DNA of 64,000 nucleotides from Clostridioides difficile ATCC 9689 = DSM 1296 (lineage in GTDB: Bacteria > Bacillota > Clostridia > Peptostreptococcales > Peptostreptococcaceae). Positions 18,038 to 26,450 of the stretch are shown one piece after another; position 1 is the stretch's first letter; every line of letters starts with the position of its first letter. A program made the position numbers and the translations under genes. The stretch is from NCBI RefSeq assembly GCF_001077535.1, contig NZ_CP011968.1, positions 3,844,001 to 3,908,000 of the forward strand, written 5' to 3'. The notes under the pieces were generated by a model that was not told the DNA's origin, did not search any database, and worked only from the letters and a program-made list of their open reading frames with translations.

Positions 18038-18955
18038 ATGAAAAATATAAAAATGGGAATGATAGGTCTTGGCTCCATAGCTCAAAAGGCATATTTACCT
18101 ATATTAACTAAGTCTGAGAGATTTGAGTTTGTAGGAGCTTTTACTCCAAATAAAGTTAAAAGGGAAAAAGTCTGTAGTGATTATAGAATCATGCCATTCG
18201 ATTCTATTGAATCCCTAGCTAAAAAATGTGATTGTATTTTTCTACATAGCTCTACAGAAACACACTACGAAATTATAAAAATATTATTAAATTTAGGTGT
18301 TCATGTATATGTAGACAAACCTCTTGCTTCAACAGTAAGTCAAGGAGAAGAACTTATCGAATTAAGTACGAAAAAAAACTTAAATTTAATGGTTGGATTC
18401 AACCGTAGATTCTGTCCTATGTACAAAGAAATTAAAAATAATGCTACAGAAATTGTATCTATCAATATATGTAAACATGGATTAAATTCCTTAAGAAATG
18501 TTAAATTCGACAGTACTCTTATAGATGACTATATACATGTTATTGACACTGCTTTATGGTTAGCAAATGAAGATGTTGAAATTAGTGGAGAGGATTTATT
18601 TTTAACAGACAATAAGAATCTTATATTTGTAAGTCATAAACTTAAAGGTAAAAATTTCTCTATAAACACCTCTATGCATAGAGATTCTGGAACAAAGTTA
18701 GAACAAGTTGAAATTCTTTCAAAGGGTAATATTCAAAGAGTTAAGAATCTTAATGTACTGGAAATAGAAGAAGGTGGAAACCTAACTTTAAAGCAAAGTG
18801 GTGCATGGGTAAACATATTAAAACAAAAGGGTTTTGAGGATATATCAAATCATTTTATTGATTGTATAGAAAATAATATAAAACCAGCTATTAATGGAGA
18901 AGAGTGTATCAAGGCTCAAAGATTACTAGAGAAAATTATAAATTCAGTAAAATAG
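18038..18955 (+). CDS. Gfo/Idh/MocA family oxidoreductase
   Basis: The 305 residues begin with a Rossmann motif GMIGLGSIAQKAYLP and carry VYVDKPLA near residue 90, the family Lys motif. The C-terminal half would form the alpha/beta substrate domain, including DDYIHVIDTALW with the likely catalytic His. These NAD(P) enzymes act on sugars or related polyols. It sits inside the amino-sugar cluster but is divergent from agaS and has its own promoter, so its role there is only inferred. The substrate is unknown. Confidence 0.85.
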   Translation: MKNIKMGMIGLGSIAQKAYLPILTKSERFEFVGAFTPNKVKREKVCSDYRIMPFDSIESLAKKCDCIFLHSSTETHYEIIKILLNLGVHVYVDKPLASTVSQGEELIELSTKKNLNLMVGFNRRFCPMYKEIKNNATEIVSINICKHGLNSLRNVKFDSTLIDDYIHVIDTALWLANEDVEISGEDLFLTDNKNLIFVSHKLKGKNFSINTSMHRDSGTKLEQVEILSKGNIQRVKNLNVLEIEEGGNLTLKQSGAWVNILKQKGFEDISNHFIDCIENNIKPAINGEECIKAQRLLEKIINSVK

Positions 18956-18966
18956 ATATTTATTAT

Positions 18967-19004
18967 AAAAATAGGTTAAAAATGAATTTTTCTAACCTAT
19001 TTTT
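18967..19004. terminator. Bidirectional terminator
   Basis: AAAAATAGGTTA pairs with TAACCTATTTTT, with further A-T pairing inside the loop, between the convergent oxidoreductase and kinase genes. Confidence 0.8.
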
Positions 19005-19083
19005 ATATAAGACTATATCTTTTATATTAAAATTAAAATCTATTACAACAACATTAAATTTATTATATTCCCATTAAATGTAT

Positions 19084-20013
19084 TTAACTTAACTTTTTTA
19101 CTTCAACTAAATCTTGATATTTATCAATTTCTACCAAATCTACAAATCCAGTTTCCATATTTAAAGCATTACTTATACCACAAGCATTTGCAAATTTAAG
19201 TAAATTTTCTATTTTATAACCCCTTAAAATACCTACACTAAATCCAGCCACTGTGCTATCTCCACTACCTACAGTATTTATACACTTTACAACTGGTACT
19301 TTTACATCATATACATTATCTTCGTTTAAATACACCATACCATCTTTTCCTAAAGATATACATACATTCTCTGCACCCATTTCAATAAGTTTTTTTCCTG
19401 ACAAGATAATTTCTTCTCTTGATTCTATATTCATTCCTAATAAATGTCTTATTTCATCTATATTTGGCTTTATTAAATATGGTTTTGATTTTAAAGCTAT
19501 TTTTAATGCTTCTCCTGATGTATCTAATATAAACTTTATATTATTTGCTCTACATATATTTCCTATCTTTTCATAATAGTCTATCGGCATATTCTCACAA
19601 TAACTACCAGAAGCTACCAGTATTTTAGTATTTTTTAGTACTTCCTCTATATCATTTTCAAATCTCTCTAAATCGCTTTTTTCTACTATTGGTCCTTTTT
19701 CTAAAAATTCTGTACTAACTTTATTGTCCTCAATTATGTTTAAGCAATTTCTAGTTTCCTGCTCTATTTTTGTAAATTTATTTTGTATATCTAGTTTTCT
19801 AAGTTCATTTTTTATAAATTCTCCATTAAATCCGCCTAGAAATCCCATAGCTAAAGGATTTTCTTTTAAAATTTTACATACCTTAGCTACGTTTAATCCT
19901 TTACCTCCAGCAGTTGCATTCTTACTTACTACCCTTTGCACCTCACCTATGTTTATATTATTCACTCTATACATTCTATCTATAGATGGGTTGAATGTTA
20001 TTACTGTAATCAT
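19084..20013 (-). CDS. PfkB-type sugar-phosphate kinase (1-phosphofructokinase / tagatose-6-phosphate kinase family)
   Basis: The 309 residues match the LacC/FruK branch of the ribokinase superfamily. The N-terminus is TFNPSIDRMYRV, GGKGLNVAKV lies near residue 38, and the anion hole with catalytic Asp is TVGSGDSTVAGF near residue 250. Context suggests tagatose-6-phosphate to tagatose-1,6-bisphosphate, feeding the aldolase at 15498. It has its own GntR-controlled promoter at 20119-20147. Confidence 0.87.
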   Translation of the reverse strand: MITVITFNPSIDRMYRVNNINIGEVQRVVSKNATAGGKGLNVAKVCKILKENPLAMGFLGGFNGEFIKNELRKLDIQNKFTKIEQETRNCLNIIEDNKVSTEFLEKGPIVEKSDLERFENDIEEVLKNTKILVASGSYCENMPIDYYEKIGNICRANNIKFILDTSGEALKIALKSKPYLIKPNIDEIRHLLGMNIESREEIILSGKKLIEMGAENVCISLGKDGMVYLNEDNVYDVKVPVVKCINTVGSGDSTVAGFSVGILRGYKIENLLKFANACGISNALNMETGFVDLVEIDKYQDLVEVKKLS

Positions 20014-20099
20014 ACTAGATTCTCCTCATTATTAATTTTTACTTTTCTAAACAATAAATTAATCTGTAAAATAAAAAATACCTCATATAATATATCCAA

Positions 20100-20115
20100 A
20101 GTGGTTATTACCAAT
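20100..20115 (-). promoter_or_regulatory. GntR-type operator, kinase promoter
   Basis: AGTGGTTATTACCAAT shares the TGGT-N4-ACCA core of the other sites and follows the -10 box of the kinase promoter by a few bases. Confidence 0.75.
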
Positions 20116-20118
20116 TTG

Positions 20119-20147
20119 AATATAAATTATTTTACTTGTTTTGTCAA
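20119..20147 (-). promoter_or_regulatory. SigA-type promoter for the PfkB kinase gene
   Basis: On the minus strand TTGACA (complement 20142-20147) and TATATT (complement 20119-20124) are 17 bases apart, with an operator directly downstream. Confidence 0.75.
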
Positions 20148-20210
20148 TGTACCATAATTTTATAATAAATTAATAGCCTTACTTATTGAATTTTGATTAA
20201 ACTTTATTCA

Positions 20211-20239
20211 TTGACATAAATAATTCTATATTCTATAAT
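20211..20239 (+). promoter_or_regulatory. SigA-type promoter for gntR-nagA
   Basis: A perfect TTGACA at 20211-20216 and perfect TATAAT at 20234-20239 are separated by 17 bases. The operator at 20245-20260 overlaps the expected start point. Confidence 0.85.
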
Positions 20240-20244
20240 CAAAT

Positions 20245-20260
20245 TGTGGTAATAACCACT
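20245..20260 (+). promoter_or_regulatory. GntR-type operator, autoregulatory site
   Basis: TGTGGTAATAACCACT is palindromic apart from its outermost and central bases. It lies five bases after the -10 box and 20 bases before the gntR start codon, which predicts autorepression. Confidence 0.8.
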
Positions 20261-20279
20261 TAGAAAGGACTATATTTTT

Positions 20280-21005
20280 ATGATAAAAAGAAATGATAAA
20301 AGACCAATATATGACCAGCTTGTTGAGATATTAAGAACTAAGATTGAAAATGAGATGGAACCAAACGATAGAATGCTTTCCGAAAGAAAAATTTGTGATG
20401 AATATGGAGTAAGTAGAACCACAGTTAGACTAGCTATGGCTGAGTTAGAGCATATGGGATATATATACAAAAGACATGGAAAAGGAACTTTTGTTGCTGC
20501 ACTAAGTCAAAATTCTCAAAACTTAATGGAAAGTTATAGCTTTACAGATTATATGAGAACACAAGGAAAAAAGCCAGGTACAAAGGTATTATCATTTGAG
20601 GTAGTAGAAAGTACAAAGTATTTCTCTGAAAAATTAGGTATAACTCCTGGTGAAAAAATGATAAAAATAATGCGTTTAAGACTTGCTGATGACCTTCCTA
20701 TGATGCTTGAAAGAACATATCTTCCTATGAAAGAATTTATAGGATTGACAAAAGAAAAAATCGAACAAAAACCTTTATATGAAATATTTAGAGAAGATTA
20801 TGGCGAGATTATTAAAGTTGCTGATGAAGAATTTTCAGCTGGAATAATCTCTGATAAGGAAGCTAAGTTATTGGAAGTACCAGGAGATTCACCTTGTCTG
20901 AAATTACTTCGTACCACATATAATGATGACAATATAGTTATTGAATTTACTTTGAGTGTCGCTAGAAGCGATAAATTTGTATATAGAGTAAGACATGTAA
21001 GATAG
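20280..21005 (+). CDS. GntR/HutC family transcriptional repressor (NagR/AgaR-like)
   Basis: The 241 residues start with a winged-helix GntR domain: RPIYDQLVEILRTKIE, then MLSERKICDEYGVSRTTVR. A UTRA ligand domain follows from about residue 95, with the block MMLERTYLPM near residue 142. HutC-type members bind phosphorylated amino sugars. It lies in the middle of the cluster, beside four matching palindromes, and just upstream of nagA. It should repress all three promoters until the amino-sugar phosphate accumulates. Confidence 0.9.
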   Translation: MIKRNDKRPIYDQLVEILRTKIENEMEPNDRMLSERKICDEYGVSRTTVRLAMAELEHMGYIYKRHGKGTFVAALSQNSQNLMESYSFTDYMRTQGKKPGTKVLSFEVVESTKYFSEKLGITPGEKMIKIMRLRLADDLPMMLERTYLPMKEFIGLTKEKIEQKPLYEIFREDYGEIIKVADEEFSAGIISDKEAKLLEVPGDSPCLKLLRTTYNDDNIVIEFTLSVARSDKFVYRVRHVR

Positions 21006-21087
21006 TAAGTTAAATAACTTTCAAGAAAACAGAATGATATTATAAGCGTCAATGCCACAATGATAGTATAATTATAAGGAGGTTATT

Positions 21088-22242
21088 TTGAAAAGTTTTA
21101 TTTATGCAGATAAATTTTTTATGAAACATGGAATCAAAGAAAAAGGTTACCTTAGTATAATTAATGGCAAATTCGGTGAATTTCAACAAGAAAGACCTAA
21201 TGTTACTGATAATGTTATAGATTTTTCAGGTAAATATATTGCTCCTGGCTTAGTTGATACTCACATTCACGGTCTTTTAGGTGCAGATGTCATGGACAAT
21301 ACATTTGAAGCAATAAACACAATTTCAAAAGGCTTATTAAAATATGGAGTAACATCTTTCCTACCTACAACTTTAACTGATTCTGTAGATACACTAAGTG
21401 ATTCTGTAGAAAATATAAGCAATAGCTTCAATCGAGTTGAGGGTGCAAAAATACAAGGGATTTATTTAGAAGGTCCATTTTTTACAGAAAAATATAAGGG
21501 CGCTCAAAATGAAAAATATTTTAAAAACCCTGACATCAATATATTAAAATTATGGCAAAAAAAATCGAAAAATTTAATAAGAAAAATAGCAATTGCTCCA
21601 GAACGTAAAGGTTCAATAGAATTAACAAGATATGCAACTAAAAATAATATATCAGTTTCTCTTGGTCATAGTTCAGCTACATTTGAGCAAGTTAAACAAG
21701 TCGTTAATTCAGGTGCTAAAGTGTTTGTACATACATATAATGGGATGAGTCCTTTAAATCATAGAGAACCTGGAATGGTTGGGGCTGCTATGGTACTAAA
21801 AGATACTTATGCTGAATTAATTTGTGATGGTCATCATGTAAGCCCAATAGCTGTTAAAATAATGATGGATGCTAAGTCTAGTAATAACATAGCTTTAATT
21901 ACAGATTGTATGAGAGCTGGTGCTATGGAGGATGGAAAATATACTCTTGGTAAGTTTAATGTAAATGTAAAAAATAGTGTTGCAAGATTAAATAGTGGGA
22001 GTTTAGCTGGAAGTGTATTAACTATGGACAAGGCTGTGAGAAATATAGTTGATTGGAACATAGCCACTTTAGAAGATGCAATAAAAATGGCTACATATAT
22101 CCCTGCTTTAAGTTGTAATATTGATAATGTTTGTGGCTCCATACATCAAGGTATGGAGGCAGATTTTATAGTAACAGATAAGGACTTTAATATATACGAA
22201 ACTTATATAAGTGGTATATGTATGTACAAAGTTAATAAATAG
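21088..22242 (+). CDS. nagA: N-acetylhexosamine-6-phosphate deacetylase
   Basis: NagA/AgaA removes acetate from GlcNAc-6-P or GalNAc-6-P. The 384 residues contain the metal motif GLVDTHIHGLLGADV near residue 55, YLEGPFF with a ligand Glu near residue 127, GHSSAT near residue 193, HTYNGMSPL near residue 212 and the catalytic Asp in ALITDCM near residue 270. Translation starts at TTG after AAGGAGG. It is cotranscribed with gntR. With AgaS downstream in the pathway, GalNAc-6-P is a plausible substrate. Confidence 0.92.
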   Translation: MKSFIYADKFFMKHGIKEKGYLSIINGKFGEFQQERPNVTDNVIDFSGKYIAPGLVDTHIHGLLGADVMDNTFEAINTISKGLLKYGVTSFLPTTLTDSVDTLSDSVENISNSFNRVEGAKIQGIYLEGPFFTEKYKGAQNEKYFKNPDINILKLWQKKSKNLIRKIAIAPERKGSIELTRYATKNNISVSLGHSSATFEQVKQVVNSGAKVFVHTYNGMSPLNHREPGMVGAAMVLKDTYAELICDGHHVSPIAVKIMMDAKSSNNIALITDCMRAGAMEDGKYTLGKFNVNVKNSVARLNSGSLAGSVLTMDKAVRNIVDWNIATLEDAIKMATYIPALSCNIDNVCGSIHQGMEADFIVTDKDFNIYETYISGICMYKVNK

Positions 22243-22259
22243 ATTCAATATAAAGTTAT

Positions 22260-22294
22260 AGAGGCTTCCTAAAAATAGAGATAAGCCTCTTTTT
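22260..22294 (+). terminator. Terminator of gntR-nagA
   Basis: AGAGGCTT pairs with AAGCCTCT across a 15-base loop and is followed by TTTT. Confidence 0.8.
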
Positions 22295-22336
22295 CATTGT
22301 TAAAATGATGAAAATACATTTGATTTCATACAAAAA

Positions 22337-22444
22337 GAGTGCCTCATAAACTAAAAGTAGGAACCTTCCTTTATATAGTGATATTTAATATTTCAATTAT
22401 CACTACTTTTTAGAAGAATACACACTTTATTTTAAAGACTCCAT
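22337..22444. mobile_element. MITE-like IS256-derived remnant (left copy)
   Basis: GAGTGCCTCATAAAC at the left resembles the inverted end GAGTGTCTCAAAA of the remnant near 26950, in opposite orientation. It is followed by the 77-bp segment that precedes the transposase start in the right copy. No coding part remains. I read it as a deletion derivative of the same element. Confidence 0.55.
22363..22439 (+). repeat. 77-bp direct repeat, left copy
   Basis: This segment, starting ACCTTCCTTTATATAGTG and ending TTTTAAAGAC, is identical base for base to 26848-26924 and in the same orientation. The pair bounds the dehydrogenase/IclR islet. Confidence 0.93.
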
Positions 22445-22829
22445 AAATAATATAAAATAGGGCTTGTAATATTAGAATTACCAACCCTATATCTTCTACT
22501 TATGTATATTTTTAATATAATTCACATATTTTATCTTTATAAATTTAATTTTTAACAAATTCAATTAGATATCCAGGTTGGCTATATAATGCTTTACATA
22601 ATGATAGTTTGAAAATCACAAAAATAAATAGAATATTCAATATAACTATTTGAAGTGATGACTTCAAAATTTCTTTAAATAAGAAATTAAATAAATATTA
22701 AAAAATTAACAATATATTTTAGCAAACTCCCTTATACAAAAGATATTTCAAGGAATGTTCATCAATCTAAATTATGAAAAGAAAGACTATTAAAGAATAA
22801 TCATTCAAGCACTTTAAAACCTTTAAATC
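22445..22829. other. Gene-free flank of the accessory islet
   Basis: About 385 AT-rich bases. A GGGCTTG/CAACCCT imperfect hairpin lies near 22459-22490. An open minus-strand frame of some 50 codons ending in PGYLIEFVKN stops at 22545; it could be a gene fragment, but I cannot assign it. Confidence 0.4.
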
Positions 22830-24161
22830 TTATAGAATAAGCTTTGTAAATATAATTACAAATGGTAGGGCGATAATAGTTCTTTGTAAAAATATAATAA
22901 TAATATCTTTAAAACTTTTTACAACTTTACATGACTGAAGTAATGTTGCGATTTCTGACATAAAGATAAGCTGTAGGATGCTCATCATAGTAATGATTGT
23001 TTTGCTTTCAATGGATTCTAATCCTTTGCCCAAGATAACTGGTAAATAGTTATCCGCAAATCCTGACATAATTGCGCTAGCAGTAATTGCTGGTTCAGAG
23101 ATATTTGCTAACTTCAATACTAATTCTATTGGATAAGATACCCAAGTTAATAGAGGAGTATACAATGAAACAATAAGTGCTAATGCCCCCCAGAAAATAA
23201 TAATAGGTGTTAGCCATAAAACATAGAAGCTCATATTATCAATCTTACTTGTAAAATTTTTTAAAGTAACTTGGTTTGCACGCATACTTGATTGTATAAT
23301 AGCACGTTGCAGTCGTGTCCCTTGTGTGCTAGAGACAATTTTAGAAGTTGTTGAACCATCAACATAAGTATCAGGATAATTAGAAATAGGTGGGATTCTT
23401 ACATTTATGAAAGCTAAGATTATACCTATCAGAGTTATTCCTAAGAATATTAAAGCAAAATGATCCATTGTGTCTAAAACTTAACAAACCAGTACAACCC
23501 AACCAATACTTGAGATGGAAAACTGACTTCCGATAACAGCGGATTCCTTTACTGTAAAGTATCCCTTTTCAAAAAGTTCTTTAGTACCAATAATTGCAGC
23601 ATTACCAGGACCAACCCAGGCACTGATTATATTCACAGCACAAATTTCTGAAAGTTTAAATAATGGTTTTGCAATAAACCCTATCAATTGTCCTAAAAAC
23701 TCCATAGCACCAAACTCTAAAATAAGTGTTTGAAATAGTAGCATCAATGGTACAAGTACAGAAAGTTGTGTTCCTAAATCAAGCATTGCGCCACCAGTAT
23801 CGATTGAAATGATGAATTTAGGACCTATTTGTAAATAACAAAGCATAGCAATAATTACACCCATGATTCTATTAAATACATAGAAAGGTGTCGTTGAGAA
23901 CAGTTTCTTAAGTAATCTTTGTTTACGTAAAATCGTATTTGGTAACAATTGATCTATAAGAGATAAGGTTGCACTAAGACAAACCAACAAGACTACAATT
24001 GTTTGAATAACAGCATGATTTTCTGAAATAAATAATTTTAGATAGTGAAATAATATTGTATCCATGCCATTTTCGAACCGAAATGGAATCAATAAAAATA
24101 CAATACCTAGTAAAGTTAAGATAAGGAACTTAAAGAAACCCTTTGTTTGACTAATATTCAT
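22830..24161 (-). pseudogene. YjiH-type nucleoside-recognition (Gate) membrane transporter, interrupted by an in-frame stop
   Basis: The reading frame from the ATG at 24161 is open for 226 codons, meets a TAA at 23481-23483, then continues open in the same frame to 22830. Together it would be about 443 residues with some ten membrane segments, including a Gate-like AWVGPGNAAIIG block and RIPPISNYPDTY after the stop. That matches YjiH-like carriers. One base substitution explains the break. Separate expression of the second half would need the ATG at 23468. It lies 18 bases downstream of the dehydrogenase gene, suggesting it served that enzyme's substrate. Confidence 0.72.
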
Positions 24162-24179
24162 GAAATCCTTCTCCCTTAA

Positions 24180-25097
24180 TTAAATTTCAATTTGTTTAAC
24201 AATATCTTGCAATGATTGATAAGACGTATCAAATGCATTTAACTCTTGAGTATCATAAGATAAGATAACTCTTCTTTGTACACCATCACGTCCAATTATA
24301 TGAGGCTGGCTGATATACATTTCTGAATCAGCTGGCTGACTAACTGGTAAAATTGCATGCTCATTACGAGCGATTGCTTTAATTACACGCTCAATTGCCA
24401 AGGCAACACAGTAACAATTTGGTCCTTTCATATCCCATACATCAAACGCAGTATCTTTAACTTCTTGAGCCAAATTATTACAGTAATCTTCTTGTAACGA
24501 GATGTTATTAGATTTAACATAATCCAAGAAAGGTGTTCCTTTAACACTTGTTTGACTCCAAGCAACAACTTGAGAGTCACCATGTTCACCAATTACTAAA
24601 CCTTGAATATCAGTTTGTGAAATTTTTAAATCACGAGCGATTAAATAATTTAAACGAGCGGAATCAAGGGTTGTACCTAAACCAATAACACGTTTTGCTT
24701 CCCACCCTGAAATTTTTTGAGAAAAGTAACTTATGATGTCGACTGGGTTACTTACAACCAATAATAATCCGTTAGGACTCGTACTTGTGATCTTTGGTAT
24801 AATATCCTGAAGTATCTTTACATTTTTTTGTAATGGAACCAAACGTGATTCGCCAACTTTTTCAGGTACTCCTACAGTAATTACAATAACATCAGAGTTA
24901 ATTGCACAATCATAATCACCTGAAACAATTCTTGTTTCATGCATTAAAGATAATCCATGAAGAATATCTAATGCATTTCCTTTTGCACGGTTTTGATCAA
25001 TATCAACAATTGCAATTTCATCTACAAAACTTGTTTTAGCAAGTGTAAAAGCAGTTGTAGCACCTACAGCACCTGCACCAATAATACTAACTTTCAT
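24180..25097 (-). CDS. LDH/MDH superfamily L-2-hydroxyacid dehydrogenase
   Basis: The 305 residues have the NAD fold (IIGAGAVGATTAF, then acidic IVDID). The catalytic His is in GEHGDSQ near residue 178, the substrate Arg in GESRL near residue 84, and TLDSARLNYL near residue 150. The LDH discriminator Gln (Q102 of the family) is replaced by Glu in VPEKVGESR, and the family Thr246 position appears to be Asn (KGPNCY). The substrate is therefore uncertain and may not be pyruvate. It heads an operon with the broken transporter, behind an IclR-type operator. Arg codons of CGN type are frequent here, unlike the flanks. Confidence 0.85.
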   Translation of the reverse strand: MKVSIIGAGAVGATTAFTLAKTSFVDEIAIVDIDQNRAKGNALDILHGLSLMHETRIVSGDYDCAINSDVIVITVGVPEKVGESRLVPLQKNVKILQDIIPKITSTSPNGLLLVVSNPVDIISYFSQKISGWEAKRVIGLGTTLDSARLNYLIARDLKISQTDIQGLVIGEHGDSQVVAWSQTSVKGTPFLDYVKSNNISLQEDYCNNLAQEVKDTAFDVWDMKGPNCYCVALAIERVIKAIARNEHAILPVSQPADSEMYISQPHIIGRDGVQRRVILSYDTQELNAFDTSYQSLQDIVKQIEI

Positions 25098-25117
25098 TTT
25101 ATTACCCCCTTTTATAA

Positions 25118-25137
25118 TTTCGGAACACGTTCCAAAA
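25118..25137 (-). promoter_or_regulatory. IclR-type operator
   Basis: GGAACACGTTCC at 25122-25133, extended by TTT and AAA on either side, is an inverted repeat of the size IclR regulators bind. It lies directly after the -10 box of the dehydrogenase promoter. Confidence 0.65.
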
Positions 25138-25139
25138 TT

Positions 25140-25168
25140 ATAATACTATTATAAAATCATATAGTCAA
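25140..25168 (-). promoter_or_regulatory. Promoter for the dehydrogenase operon
   Basis: On the minus strand TTGACT (complement 25163-25168) and TATTAT (complement 25140-25145) are spaced by 17 bases, with the palindromic operator just downstream. Confidence 0.65.
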
Positions 25169-25346
25169 TACCTTTAATAATAAATAACAAAGTTTTTTTG
25201 TTTTTATCTCTTTTTTATAAAGAAACAACTAAAATTAGTGAAAAAATACTAATAATTAGTGAGCTTTACATATATGAAGTTTGAAAATACGTCTTGCCAT
25301 TTTAACTAATTAGACTTAGAATTTAAAAGAAAGGTGGTGGGCAATT

Positions 25347-26099
25347 ATGGAGAAGAAGAGTCCTATTATCAAGAACATAGTTGATAGTTTTAGAATAATT
25401 GATGTTATTAATGAAAAAGGAAGTATAGGTATTGCTAAAATTTCAGAAATATTATCTATTCCTAAGACTAATGTCTTTCGTATAGTTAAAACACTTGAAG
25501 AGATTCATGTTATAAAGCAATTAGAAAACAGCGACTATACTCTTGATTATCGTTTATTATCTTATGCGAAGGGAACAAGCCAAGAAAATAAATTAATTTC
25601 TGTAGCAGAACCCTATTTGCAAAAAATCAGCAAAGAAACTGGAGAATCCGTAAATCTAGGTATCCGTTATCAAAATGAAGTTATTATTGTAAAATCAATA
25701 GAAGGAGAGTTTTATCAATTACAAACAACCCTTATACCTGTTAGTCCTTTGTATTGTTCAGGAATGGGGAAATTATTCCTAAGTCAAGAATCCGAAGAAT
25801 TTCTTCAAGATTACTTTAATAACTTAGAAAAGCGTACTGTAAATACAATCACAGAGTATAACGAGTTTCTGTTAGCTAAAAAAAGAATACTGGAACTAAA
25901 TTTATCAATAGACAATGAAGAGTATGAATATGGATTGTCTTGTTATGCAGTTCCTATTTTTGATTGCAATAATGATTTAATATGTGCTATTAGTATTACT
26001 GGTCCTAGCAATCGATTAATGCACAAAGGAGAAGAATATTTAATTAAAGTCCTTAAAGAACAAGCCAATAACTTGCAAACTGAATTTAGTAAATTATAG
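25347..26099 (+). CDS. IclR family transcriptional regulator
   Basis: The 250 residues have an N-terminal winged helix (IVDSFRIIDVINEKGSIGIA, then IPKTNVFRIVKTLE) and a C-terminal ligand domain with SPLYCSGMGKLFLS near residue 130 and YGLSCYAVPIFD near residue 192. It is divergent from the dehydrogenase operon and the palindrome at 25118-25137 lies between them. It probably controls that operon in response to its hydroxy- or oxo-acid substrate. Confidence 0.9.
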   Translation: MEKKSPIIKNIVDSFRIIDVINEKGSIGIAKISEILSIPKTNVFRIVKTLEEIHVIKQLENSDYTLDYRLLSYAKGTSQENKLISVAEPYLQKISKETGESVNLGIRYQNEVIIVKSIEGEFYQLQTTLIPVSPLYCSGMGKLFLSQESEEFLQDYFNNLEKRTVNTITEYNEFLLAKKRILELNLSIDNEEYEYGLSCYAVPIFDCNNDLICAISITGPSNRLMHKGEEYLIKVLKEQANNLQTEFSKL

Positions 26100-26450
26100 A
26101 AAGTACTTTAGACTAATGTTAAGAATAATACAACAATATAATATACGATAAAGTAAGAAAAGGATTCGGTGAAATAACTTCCTATACAACTATGGTGGTA
26201 CCCATGATATAGATATTGCGTGACTCTAAATAAATTAAAGCAAAAACCTGCTGTATACATGTTAATAGAATCTACGGAGTTTTCACTACAAATAAAAATT
26301 TATTCTTTAAGTAATAATTAAACATCAAAGTAAGGCTATGCCTTTAAAAATCATAGCCTTACTTTGATGTTTTTTTATTTTTGCAAAAATTATTACTCCT
26401 TTAAGAAAATTTCTTAATTTTTTTGAAATATTTCTTTATTAACTTAGATT
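26100..26450. other. Gene-free region after iclR
   Basis: No complete ORF is seen. The string YNYGGTHDIDIA can be read near 26185-26220 before a stop, perhaps a gene scrap. A perfect long hairpin lies at 26320-26372. Confidence 0.4.
26320..26379 (+). terminator. Perfect 21-bp stem terminator
   Basis: AAACATCAAAGTAAGGCTATG at 26320-26340 is matched exactly by its complement at 26352-26372 across 11 bases, then a T-rich tract. It is the only terminator seen after iclR, though 220 bases away. Confidence 0.7.

Noticed and set aside
22545-22698. Open minus-strand frame of about 50 codons ending PGYLIEFVKN
   Set aside because: No start with a ribosome site and no family recognised; it may be a fragment but cannot be supported as a gene.
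26191-26205. TATGGTGGTACCCAT resembling a T-box core
   Set aside because: No specifier stem, no matching antiterminator with the stem at 26320, and no downstream aminoacyl-tRNA or amino-acid gene on that strand.
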